Shown here: positions 21,330 to 28,625 of the stretch, piece after piece
Numbering within the stretch: position 1 is the stretch's first letter
Layout of the letters: the number at the start of each line of letters is the position of its first letter
DNA from: Woeseiaceae bacterium
GTDB lineage: Bacteria > Pseudomonadota > Gammaproteobacteria > Steroidobacterales > Woeseiaceae
NCBI GenBank assembly: GCA_030066655.1
Contig: JASJBE010000057.1
Span: 1-40,634 of the forward strand
Direction of reading: 5' to 3'
Length of the DNA stretch: 40,634 nt
The notes under the pieces: model-generated
Told to the model about the DNA's origin: nothing
The model's input: only the letters and a program-made list of their open reading frames with translations
Database searches by the model: none
Program-made: the position numbers and the translations under genes

Positions 21330-22412
21330 TTATGAAAGCCTGGATTCGTACCATGGCTTGGTGCGGTTTACGATCCAGACGACGGACAACATGACCGGCA
21401 CTTCGACCAGAACGCCGACAACGGTAGCGAGCGCCGCCCCGGACTGCAGGCCGAACAGGCTGATCGCTGCCGCTACAGCGAGTTCAAAGAAATTGCTCGC
21501 ACCAATCAGCGCCGACGGGGCCGCCACGCAGTGGGCAACGCCGAATCTCCGGTTCAGCCAGTAGGCAAGCCCCGAGTTGAAGTAGACCTGGATCAGGATC
21601 GGAACAGCCAGCAGCAGGATGATCAGCGGTTGTTCGATGATCTGGTTGCCCTGGAACCCGAATAGCAGCACCAGCGTGATTAGCAGCGCCGACAGGGAGA
21701 TCGGGTGCATGCGATCCAGTACGCGCCTGAGTCGGGCTTCGCCGTCGTCCGAATGCATCAGGTAACGGCGCCAGAGACTGGCGGCGATGACAGGCAGGAC
21801 GATGTACAGCACGACGGACAGGAACAGCGTCTCCCAGGGAACGTGAATCGCGGAGATGCCGAGCAGGAGAGCCACGATGGGTGCAAAGGCAAACACCATA
21901 ATCGTATCGTTGAGCGCGACCTGGGACAGCGTAAAACCCGGGTGTCCGTCGCTCAGATTGCTCCAGACGAAGACCATCGCCGTGCAGGGCGCCGCGGCGA
22001 GGATGATCAACCCCGCGATGTAACTGTCCAGTTGTTCGGCTGGCAGCCAACCTGCAAACAGGTTGCGGATGAAGATCCATGCCAGCAGGGCCATGGAGAA
22101 CGGTTTGATCGCCCAGTTGATGAACAGTGTCACGCCGACGCCGCGCCAGTGTTGCCTGACCTCGACGAGAGAACGGAAGTCAATCTTGAGCAGCATCGGC
22201 AGGATCATCAGCCAGATGAGCACGGCCACCGGCAGGTTCACCCGGGCGATCTCCATGGCGCCCAGCGAGTCGAACGCCGGCGGGAACAGCTTACCGAGTG
22301 TTATCCCGATGACAATGCACAGTGCGACCCAGATGCTCAGGTATTTTTCGAAGAACGGCATTTGTGCGTTGGTTTCTGCCGATTTGGCCAACGTGTCACT
22401 CTGGGTGCTCAA
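21330..22412 (-). CDS. Arsenite efflux transporter of the ACR3 type
   Basis: This 360-residue membrane protein has about ten hydrophobic segments. It carries the ACR3 landmarks: VNLPVAVLIWLMILPMLLKI, the invariant cysteine in AAPCTAMVFVWS (Cys143), LNDTIMVF, and GASNFFELAVAAAI with its conserved Glu. ACR3 exports As(III) from the cytoplasm using the proton motive force. No arsR regulator, arsC reductase or arsH is next to it, which is unusual since these are normally clustered. It could respond to endogenous control, or the other genes may lie elsewhere. The bile acid:sodium symporter fold is shared, but the motifs favour ACR3. Confidence 0.88.
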   Translation of the reverse strand: MSTQSDTLAKSAETNAQMPFFEKYLSIWVALCIVIGITLGKLFPPAFDSLGAMEIARVNLPVAVLIWLMILPMLLKIDFRSLVEVRQHWRGVGVTLFINWAIKPFSMALLAWIFIRNLFAGWLPAEQLDSYIAGLIILAAAPCTAMVFVWSNLSDGHPGFTLSQVALNDTIMVFAFAPIVALLLGISAIHVPWETLFLSVVLYIVLPVIAASLWRRYLMHSDDGEARLRRVLDRMHPISLSALLITLVLLFGFQGNQIIEQPLIILLLAVPILIQVYFNSGLAYWLNRRFGVAHCVAAPSALIGASNFFELAVAAAISLFGLQSGAALATVVGVLVEVPVMLSVVWIVNRTKPWYESRLS

Positions 22413-22536
22413 CCAGTGTCTCCTGTTCGGGTCTATAAGCGACGATCACGTGAAGGCTTGCCAGCCAGCGTCACAGAAGCCGCGATTCAATCATGATCTT
22501 CAAACGAATGCTCGTTCTATGTCCGAATACTTCTGT

Positions 22537-22552
22537 AAGGGCGACAGCCCTT
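22537..22552 (-). terminator. Weak hairpin after the FliD-like gene
   Basis: A 6-bp stem AAGGGC-GACA-GCCCTT lies 37 bases past the stop of the gene ending at 22589 on the minus strand. No T-run follows, so termination here is only possible. The rest of the 176-base gap to the ACR3 gene shows nothing definite. Confidence 0.25.
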
Positions 22553-22588
22553 TACCGACAATGCAGACCGTTGCAGGAGTTGGTCGTT

Positions 22589-24277
22589 TCAGACCACCGT
22601 GTCGACGACGATACCGGAGCGACCGAGCGCGGAGTTGACTGCCTTGAGATTGCTCAAGGTGACGTTGAACAGCCTTTGGATCAGTCCGTTCTCTTCACCC
22701 TGTCCATTGAAAATGCTCTTGACCGAGCTGCCGCGAAACTGCAGCGCCTTCGCGAATCCGACCAGATCGAAGTCAATGGCATCGCCCTTGCTCTGGTCCG
22801 TCGTCGAATCGTTGAGCGAGACTCCAAACAGCTGATCGTTGCCGGAGTCGCTGCTGAACGTGCCGCCAAACAGTGAGGCAAACGCCGCGCGGACGCCCTG
22901 AACGTTTGCACCGCCGTCAGAAAACGTCGAGTCGTCAAAGATCGTGTTGATTTCCTGGATCAGATTCTCGACGGTTCTGGCAATCTGGTAGGAACGGCGT
23001 CGAGAAATTCCGCCCGAAGACTCTTTGGGATCGACGCGTCCTTCCGGGATGTTTAGCGCAGAGAACAGATTCGTACCGTTGCTGTCGATGGTCAGTTCAT
23101 TCGCCCCGCTTGCCGACTCGATCGTCACAATCTGCGAGTCTGAATCGAACGTTGCGGTGACGCCTGCACTGGAATTGGTGATGCGATCGAGCGTGGTGCT
23201 TAGAGAGTCCGAATTTGGGTCTACGGCGATAGTTTCGCCGTTGATCACGATGTCTCCCGCCTGAACGACCGAAAAGTCGTCGACGTTTTCCAAAGCGACG
23301 TTCAGCTCCGAATCCACGCCGGGCGTAAATGTCGCGCCGTCGAGTTTCGTCGCGATCGTGAAATTCGATGTGTCGTTCTGGATGTCGATGGTCGGCTCTG
23401 AACCTGCCGTTTCCTGGCTGAACTCGATGCGCTCGGTGACGGCATTGAACTGTGCCGTTACGCCGGCATCTGACAGGTTGATCTTGTCGATGACGGTGTT
23501 GATCGTGTCGGTGGTTGTGACGGCAATAGTTTCACCGTTGACGTCGAACGACCCGTCGACGATATCGGGCAGGGTGCTCGGCGATTCGTAGAACTGAAAG
23601 TTCGGGTTGTCATTGCGGGTGCCTGCCAGCGGCTTGTCAGGGTCTACGGCGCTTCCAACGCCCTGGAACAGGTCGAGCGCAGCCAGGTCGTCATCAATGA
23701 GGTCACCAGACCCGAGTGTGAAATAAAGGCCGTCTACCAGGCTGTACTGCTGGTCCAGGGGGTCGTTCTGCTGAATGTTGTACGTCCCCACCGTGCCGCC
23801 CAGGCCATCGGTTACCCTGATCTGCAGGTTGTTGGACAGTCGCGTGCCGCCGCGCCTCGCATCGAAGGTCAACGTCGTTGATCCGAGGCTGCCTCGATAC
23901 TCGCCTCCGACGGTCAGCAATGATGTCGAACCCAGGCTCCAGCTCGGCCCAAACGGGGAAAACGAATCCGGTGACGCGTTGATTTCCTCGGTCGATGCAA
24001 GCGTGGCCGCGCTTTCGAACAGATTCAGGGACAATGCAGGATTCGAGCGTGCATCCGGCAGGTCGAGCTGCAGGCGTTTCGTCGAGAAGTTCAGGCTTTC
24101 GGCAACGGCTTCAAGTACCCGGTAGAGATTCAGCAGCTGTCGGCGCGCCTGCTGCAATTCCGTCGCACCCGTGGACGTCAGTTGTGGTTGTGAGCTGGCG
24201 CGCTGTACCGGCGCAGGCCGGTCGAACTGCAGGCGCGAGAAATTCGCCAGGTTTTGAAGGGTCGATATTGTTGACAT
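22589..24277 (-). CDS. FliD-like protein with two flagellin hook IN motifs
   Basis: This 562-residue protein has no signal peptide and no membrane segment, as expected for a flagellar export substrate. Two copies of the flagellin hook IN motif are visible: 244-286 (FDVNGETIAV through GVTAQFNAVTERIEF) and 343-386 (IVINGETIAV through GVTATFDSDSQIVTI). The C-terminal part (about 425-550, with DFDLVGFAKALQFRGSSVKS and FNGQGEENGLIQRLFNVTLS) follows the D-x-D-x-x-x-F-x-x-AL-x(n)-V-x-x-[IL]F pattern of the FliD C-terminal domain. The N-terminus (about 40-75) is helical but the usual FliD opening is not recognisable. FliD caps the filament; this is a divergent relative and could be another hook-associated protein or adhesin. 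No other flagellar gene is in the window. A sigma-28-type promoter lies upstream. Confidence 0.75.
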   Translation of the reverse strand: MSTISTLQNLANFSRLQFDRPAPVQRASSQPQLTSTGATELQQARRQLLNLYRVLEAVAESLNFSTKRLQLDLPDARSNPALSLNLFESAATLASTEEINASPDSFSPFGPSWSLGSTSLLTVGGEYRGSLGSTTLTFDARRGGTRLSNNLQIRVTDGLGGTVGTYNIQQNDPLDQQYSLVDGLYFTLGSGDLIDDDLAALDLFQGVGSAVDPDKPLAGTRNDNPNFQFYESPSTLPDIVDGSFDVNGETIAVTTTDTINTVIDKINLSDAGVTAQFNAVTERIEFSQETAGSEPTIDIQNDTSNFTIATKLDGATFTPGVDSELNVALENVDDFSVVQAGDIVINGETIAVDPNSDSLSTTLDRITNSSAGVTATFDSDSQIVTIESASGANELTIDSNGTNLFSALNIPEGRVDPKESSGGISRRRSYQIARTVENLIQEINTIFDDSTFSDGGANVQGVRAAFASLFGGTFSSDSGNDQLFGVSLNDSTTDQSKGDAIDFDLVGFAKALQFRGSSVKSIFNGQGEENGLIQRLFNVTLSNLKAVNSALGRSGIVVDTVV

Positions 24278-24347
24278 TTAAGCCGTCCGCCGTGGCTCGA
24301 GGCGTATGGCCAGCAACCGTTGCCTGGGCGCACGCCTGTAACGAACG

Positions 24348-24374
24348 GTATCGGTTGAAATGGCATAAGCTTTA
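24348..24374 (-). promoter_or_regulatory. Sigma-28 (FliA) type flagellar promoter
   Basis: On the minus strand, TAAAGCTT (24374-24367), an 11-base spacer and ACCGATAC (24355-24348) match the FliA consensus TAAAGTTT-N11-GCCGATAA at 13 of 16 positions with exact spacing. Transcription would start near 24341, about 65 bases before the ATG of the FliD-like gene (24277). The match falls in the only gap upstream of that gene and in the right orientation. Confidence 0.7.
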
Positions 24375-24542
24375 GTGGTTCTGAGGGCTGTCGGAGACGG
24401 CAGGACTTTTGGACGGCAGCGCTGCTGTCTCGCCGTCGGTGTTCCCAGGCAAGCGATCTTGCGCGTTTCAGACCGGCTTGCGCCGATGCTCGAGCCGTCC
24501 GGAACGTCGTGTCGCTTCGTCTAATGTTCTGAGAAGTCTGTC

Positions 24543-24569
24543 GAGTCCGGCGGCAGCGCCGCCGGACTT
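24543..24569 (-). terminator. Strong GC hairpin after the Na/Pi cotransporter gene
   Basis: An 11-bp perfect stem (AGTCCGGCGGC at 24544-24554, GCCGCCGGACT at 24558-24568) with a 3-base loop lies 22 bases past the cotransporter stop. No clear T-tract follows on the minus strand. The remaining stretch 24375-24542, leading to the FliD-like gene promoter, holds further GC-rich inverted repeats (around 24411-24452) but no gene. Confidence 0.5.
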
Positions 24570-24590
24570 GGCCGGGAATGAGGCTCCTAT

Positions 24591-25859
24591 CTACTCGATC
24601 GTGAGCTCTTCTTCTTCGACTTCTTCTACCGAGCCTTGCTCGTCCAGGGTTCGCTGAATCTGCTCGTCGGGCTCAATGAAGAGCACTTCGCCGGTGAAGA
24701 CGGCGCCGGGCAGCACGAAGAATACGCTGAATATATAGCCGAACGCCCAGAGCCGGTTTTCCTCGGTCTTGTTGCCGAGCCACTCGGCAGCGTGGATCGG
24801 CCAGTCCTTCACCCACGGAACCACGGCAAACACGAAGACGCCGAGGACGTTGTACAGCAAGTGAACCAGCGCGATCTGCAGGGCGAAAACCTCGTTGCCG
24901 CCGGAGATCGCGGTCGCCGCGAGCAGGGCCGTGATGCAGGTGCCGATGTTGGCGCCCATCGTAAACGGGAAGACCTGTTTCGTTGTCAGCACACCGGAAC
25001 CGGCTAGCGGGACAATCAGGCTCGTGGTTGTCGACGATGACTGGACGAGGACGGTGATAACCGTACCGGAGGCGATACCCGTGGCGGTGCCACCACCAAT
25101 GGCCTTGTTCACGATATTTCGTGCTTTGCCCACCATCACCGCACGCAGCATCTTGCCGAGATAGATCACGGACAACATGACGAGCGTGACGCCGGCCACG
25201 ATGAGCAGCGATCCCCCGACGGCCGGGGACAAGCCGTCGAGCTGCGTGACGATCGTCTTCACGGCCGGTTTGGTCATCGCGCCCAGCACGTTGATGTCTT
25301 TTATAGACGCGTCTCCGCCGCCGACGAACCACACGGACATGGCTTCGGCCATTCGCTGCAGCGGGTGAAAAAGCAGTTCGATGGGCAGAATGATGACGAT
25401 GCTGAAGAGATTGAAGAAGTCATGCACCGTTGCGGCCTGGAAAGCCTTGTTGAAACGTCCTTTGTTGCCAAGATTGCCAAGGCTCACGATCGTGTTCGTG
25501 ATGGTCGTGCCCATGTTGGCGCCCATGATGATGGGCACGGCAATCTGGACCGGCACGCCTCCTGCGACAAGGCCAACCACCACGGCGGTCACCGTGCTGG
25601 ATGACTGCACGAGGGCCGTGGCGAGCGTGCCCAGGATGACGCCCGCGATGGGGTTCGCCGCAAAAGCGAAAATTTTCGCGGCGCCTTCTGACCCACCCGA
25701 CACGAGTTTGAACCCGTCCCCGATAACGCCGACGCCGACGAGCAACAGGTAGACGAAGCTCGCTACGCCGAACCACGTTAACCAGGTCACACTCTTGTCG
25801 TGCGACTCGCCGCCGGGTCCTGTTTCCGGCGGACGCGCTTCCGGGGTAGTGTCATTCAC
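24591..25859 (-). CDS. Na+/phosphate cotransporter family protein (NptA/PF02690 type)
   Basis: This 422-residue membrane protein has the two inverted repeats of the Na/Pi cotransporter family, each with a QSSST signature (85-89 and 273-277), preceded by GTLATALV and GTVITVLV. GANMGTTITNT and the matching GANIGTCITAL follow each signature. These regions bind sodium and phosphate in the SLC34-like fold. About eight to ten hydrophobic segments are seen, with a soluble acidic tail (EEVEEEELTIE). It lacks the C-terminal PhoU-like domain found in many bacterial members. It is flanked by unrelated genes and divergent from the protease gene, so it is likely a single transcription unit. Confidence 0.92.
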   Translation of the reverse strand: MNDTTPEARPPETGPGGESHDKSVTWLTWFGVASFVYLLLVGVGVIGDGFKLVSGGSEGAAKIFAFAANPIAGVILGTLATALVQSSSTVTAVVVGLVAGGVPVQIAVPIIMGANMGTTITNTIVSLGNLGNKGRFNKAFQAATVHDFFNLFSIVIILPIELLFHPLQRMAEAMSVWFVGGGDASIKDINVLGAMTKPAVKTIVTQLDGLSPAVGGSLLIVAGVTLVMLSVIYLGKMLRAVMVGKARNIVNKAIGGGTATGIASGTVITVLVQSSSTTTSLIVPLAGSGVLTTKQVFPFTMGANIGTCITALLAATAISGGNEVFALQIALVHLLYNVLGVFVFAVVPWVKDWPIHAAEWLGNKTEENRLWAFGYIFSVFFVLPGAVFTGEVLFIEPDEQIQRTLDEQGSVEEVEEEELTIE

Positions 25860-26034
25860 TCGGGCTCGTCCTGTTTCTGTTCAGCATAGAGGGCGGCGCC
25901 AGGAGATCGACGCTGCGACATGTTACACCAGGACACGTTACTGCATTGCGACACTCGCGGGCGTTGACAGGGTCGTCGCCCACATCGTCACTGTGCAACA
26001 ATTGCGCGCTGATTGACCAGGAATCGCATAGCCG

Positions 26035-27156
26035 ATGGATCAGGGAACTTCGGGGGTATCCCATCGAATTTCTGCGGCACTACTCGCCGCGCTGCTGTTC
26101 GCGCCCTTTGCCGCCCGGCCCGACGCGGCGCCGTCCGAGACAGTCGTTTCCGAGCAGATCTGCAGCGGTCTTTTCTTCGTTCCGCTGGAATGGGAATCGC
26201 GCGACGGAGAAAAACACGAGTTGATGGCGCTGTTCGACACAGGTGCCAGCAGGTCGTTTATCGACCCGGACGCGATCGAGAGAATCAGCGGCAAGCGGCT
26301 CGAAGTCGGAACGCGAGCAGTCATGGAGAACGTCAGCGTGGCCGGGCTCAACTTCTCAAAGTTCCGCCCCCGGGTTCGCGAACTCGACCACCTCGGCCTG
26401 GCACTGGGCCAGGAGTTTGACGTCTTCCTGCAATTTGAGGCGTTCGACAAGCTCCTGCTGACGCTCGACTACGGCAAGCGGGAAATGCGTGTCTCGAAGG
26501 GTGAACTGCCGAAGCCGGACGGCGAGCTGGTCTTTTCGACCAAAGGGCGGGACAGCCGCCCGTGGATCCGGACCCGCGTCGGTTCAAGAAAACGATCGCT
26601 GTTGCTGGACAGTGGATCGAACGGGACGATATCGGTGCGGCCGCACCGGAGCATCCGCTGGGTGGGTCAAAGCGCGAAGATTCGCCTGGCCCAGGGGATG
26701 AGTGACCTGGAGTTGAATGAAGTCGGACGACTCGACGGTTCGATTCAGGTCGGGCCTCTGGAATTCGCCGAGCCCATCCTCAGTCTGACCACGGACACCG
26801 AATTGGTGGGCTACGACGTACTCAAGCACTTTGTGCTCACGTTTGATCAGAAGAACCGCCGGGTGCGCATGCAACCCCTGTCGGATTCTCCGGTGCGGAT
26901 GGTGTCGCGCACGGGGACCGGCGCATTGCTTCGACCGCGAGGGGATGCGGTCGAGATAGCCCGAATCGTGCCCGGCAGTTCTGCACAGGAGGCCGGACTG
27001 GAACCAGGGGACCGGGTGACTCACGTTGATGGTGTTCCTGTTGCAGAGCGTGGATGTAACCCGGTAGGAGAGCAAGAGAGGGCTGTTGAGTATCGGGTCG
27101 TTCGAGGGGGCCAGGAGCGGGTTGTTATGTTGGAGTATGAGGTTTTAGTGGAGTGA
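26035..27156 (+). CDS. Secreted two-lobed retropepsin-like aspartic protease with C-terminal PDZ domain
   Basis: This 373-residue protein has an N-terminal signal-like segment (about 11-30, ISAALLAALLFAPFAARPDA). Two aspartic-protease signatures follow: LFDTGASRS with Asp68 and LLDSGSNGT with Asp191. Single-lobe retropepsins must dimerise; two D-[ST]-G motifs in one chain suggest an internal duplication that forms a pepsin-like active site by itself. A PDZ domain (about 300-370, with IVPGSSAQEAGLEPGDRVTH) closes the protein and would bind C-terminal peptides or regulate activity. The likely location is the periplasm. The start codon has only a distant AGGA. I cannot name the substrate. Confidence 0.8.
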   Translation: MDQGTSGVSHRISAALLAALLFAPFAARPDAAPSETVVSEQICSGLFFVPLEWESRDGEKHELMALFDTGASRSFIDPDAIERISGKRLEVGTRAVMENVSVAGLNFSKFRPRVRELDHLGLALGQEFDVFLQFEAFDKLLLTLDYGKREMRVSKGELPKPDGELVFSTKGRDSRPWIRTRVGSRKRSLLLDSGSNGTISVRPHRSIRWVGQSAKIRLAQGMSDLELNEVGRLDGSIQVGPLEFAEPILSLTTDTELVGYDVLKHFVLTFDQKNRRVRMQPLSDSPVRMVSRTGTGALLRPRGDAVEIARIVPGSSAQEAGLEPGDRVTHVDGVPVAERGCNPVGEQERAVEYRVVRGGQERVVMLEYEVLVE

Positions 27157-27419
27157 TTGGGTTTCGGTGAGTGGTCCGCCTGCCGTTCTAACTCGTGCGT
27201 TTGGGTGGGTGCGGATTGATCGCTTGTGCCAGTCTAGGCAGTGGGATTGATTCAGATCGCCTTAGGGCGATCTTCACCCCGTACTCTTCGAGAGTGCGCA
27301 GCAGCCTGCTACCTCTTCGTTCCGATCGTTTAGGGCGAGGGGCAAGCCGGCGTCCAAAACGCCGTCGCGTTTTGTCGAACTGGGTACGAAATCCTCAACC
27401 CCACTGCGCCGGCATTAAA

Positions 27420-27442
27420 AAAGGCCCCATGAAGGGGCCTTT
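27420..27442 (-). terminator. Intrinsic terminator of tRNA-Ser
   Basis: On the minus strand, AAAGGCCCC-TTCAT-GGGGCC is followed by six T residues (A-run at 27417-27422 on the plus strand), eight bases past the CCA end of tRNA-Ser. It is a 9-bp perfect stem and a typical intrinsic terminator. Confidence 0.85.
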
Positions 27443-27450
27443 CTTAGTGC

Positions 27451-27541
27451 TGGCGGAGAGGGTGGGATTCGAACCCACGAAGGGCTACAAACCCTTGCTG
27501 GTTTTCAAGACCAGTGCATTCAACCGCTCTGCCACCTCTCC
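27451..27541 (-). tRNA. tRNA-Ser (anticodon UGA)
   Basis: The minus strand from 27541 reads GGAGAGGTGGCAGAGCGGTT, a serine-type D-arm start. The anticodon arm CTGGT-CTTGAAA-ACCAG has anticodon TGA, which reads UCA. A long class II variable arm (AAGGGTTTGTAGCCCTT) and a T-arm with GGTTCGAATCC follow. The acceptor pairs GGAGAGG with CCTCTCC and the CCA end is encoded (27453-27451). The length is 91 bases. It is charged by the SerS encoded at 17931-19211. Confidence 0.97.
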
Positions 27542-27843
27542 GAAATTTTCGTGCCCGTGCGGGTGGGATTGATTCGTCGCTGTCGCTCCTCACCCGTCTT
27601 GCTCGATAGTGCCCACTCGATCGAAACCGCTGTTGGACTATCGTAACAGGCGCCCTGCGGGCGTCGTGATCGGCTTTGCCGATCGCTCGAACCCAATCCG
27701 CCCTCAATCTTAACGCGTGCGCTTTGGATCGGTGCGGATTGATCTTCAGTGGTCGGCGTCGACCAGTGATTGACTCGTCGCTGTCGCTCCTCGCCCTGCG
27801 GGCGGCTCGCTATGCTCGCCGTCCAAATCGGCAAGCCGATTTG

Positions 27844-27863
27844 TCAACCGCTCTGCCACCTCT
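27844..27863 (-). pseudogene. tRNA-Ser 5'-end fragment
   Basis: The 20 bases TCAACCGCTCTGCCACCTCT repeat exactly the 5' part (D-arm side) of tRNA-Ser, 320 bp upstream of the real gene on the same strand. The rest of the tRNA is missing and the sequence runs directly into a hairpin repeat (27824-27843). A fainter match, CTGCTACCTCTTC, occurs at 27306-27318. They look like remnants of duplication or recombination at the tRNA locus. Confidence 0.6.
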
Positions 27864-28048
27864 TCACGGTTGCTCGCGCTCGTGCGATGGCGAATTGTGC
27901 GGATAACGCCACGCGGATTCAACAGTCTTTGCTCGATTCAGCCTGGACGGAGGGCGCTTGAGGCTTGAGTTCAAGGCCAGATCGATGGAACGACCGCCTG
28001 CATTTTTAGCCTAATCCGAAAGCCGAACAGGGTGGGGAGTAGTGATAA

Positions 28049-28603
28049 ATGAGTTTAAAAAATCATAATAAATTGTTGTTTTTAATAATTATTGGTATAT
28101 CGACTTCGGTGTCGGCGCAAGATACAGAGGAGGACCAGCCAGCCGGTCCCCCGCAACCTCCCTGCATGGCCGACGATGACTTCAATGCGTTCGACTTCTG
28201 GGTTGGCGATTGGGATGTGCACACGGCGGATGGCACGCTGGCGGGCGAGAACTCGATCGCCAAAGTGCACAACGGTTGCCTGGTTACCGAGTCGTGGCAG
28301 GGTGTGCAAGGCTCTGTCGGCACGAGTATCAACTACCTCGACCGTGTGAACGATGAGTGGGTGCAGATCTGGAATGACGCGGGTGGCAGCCAGATCAACA
28401 TCCGCGGCGGGCTCACCGACGATGGCATGCTGCTGGTCGGCAAGATCCATTACATAAGTAACGGTACGACTGCGGACTTTCGAGGTCTTTGGACACCACT
28501 TTCGGACGGACGTGTGAGACAATTCTTCGAACAGTCGGTCGACGGCGGAAAAACCTGGACCACATGGTTTGAGGGCTTCTACACGAAAAAGTCGGCCGAA
28601 TAG
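28049..28603 (+). CDS. Secreted DUF1579-like protein
   Basis: This 184-residue protein has a clear Sec signal peptide (MSLKNHNKLLFLIIIGISTSVSA), then a short Pro-rich spacer and a compact beta-rich domain. The domain opens with FDFWVGDWDV, the hallmark of the DUF1579-like lipocalin-type family. Later blocks (SWQGVQGSVGTSINYLD, WVQIWNDAGG, LLVGKIHY) fit it. The function is unknown; related proteins are predicted to bind small ligands. GGGGAG lies ten bases before the ATG. The first 75 bases are far more AT-rich than the rest of the gene and use Leu TTG/TTA, Asn AAT and Lys AAA codons. Confidence 0.8.
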   Translation: MSLKNHNKLLFLIIIGISTSVSAQDTEEDQPAGPPQPPCMADDDFNAFDFWVGDWDVHTADGTLAGENSIAKVHNGCLVTESWQGVQGSVGTSINYLDRVNDEWVQIWNDAGGSQINIRGGLTDDGMLLVGKIHYISNGTTADFRGLWTPLSDGRVRQFFEQSVDGGKTWTTWFEGFYTKKSAE

Positions 28604-28625
28604 CAGGATTTTTCAAGGACTCAGA

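Larger units (their letters stand above)
27188..27843. repeat. Cluster of hairpin repeats and duplicated segments around tRNA-Ser
   Basis: This non-coding region has four perfect hairpins of related plan: AGATCGCC-TTAG-GGCGATCT (27254-27273), CAAAACGC-CGTC-GCGTTTTG (27355-27374), GATCGGC-TTT-GCCGATC (27668-27684) and CAAATCGGC-AA-GCCGATTTG (27824-27843). TCGAAC or TCAAC follows three of them, and CCCTGCGGGC precedes two (27653 and 27794). Two longer direct repeats occur: about 27188-27223 resembles 27709-27744 (GTGCGGATTGAT core), and 27567-27595 resembles 27768-27796 (CGTCGCTGTCGCTCCTC core). The stretch up to 28048 holds no gene. Confidence 0.7.

Noticed and set aside
27844..27863. A second full tRNA-Ser gene
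   Set aside because: Only the 5' 20 bases are present; the anticodon, variable and T arms are missing.
27188..27960. A CRISPR array
   Set aside because: The repeats vary in sequence and spacing, there are no regular spacers, and no cas genes are seen.
27157..28048. An integrated mobile island at tRNA-Ser
   Set aside because: No integrase, transposase or phage gene lies on either side; only repeat and tRNA remnants are seen.
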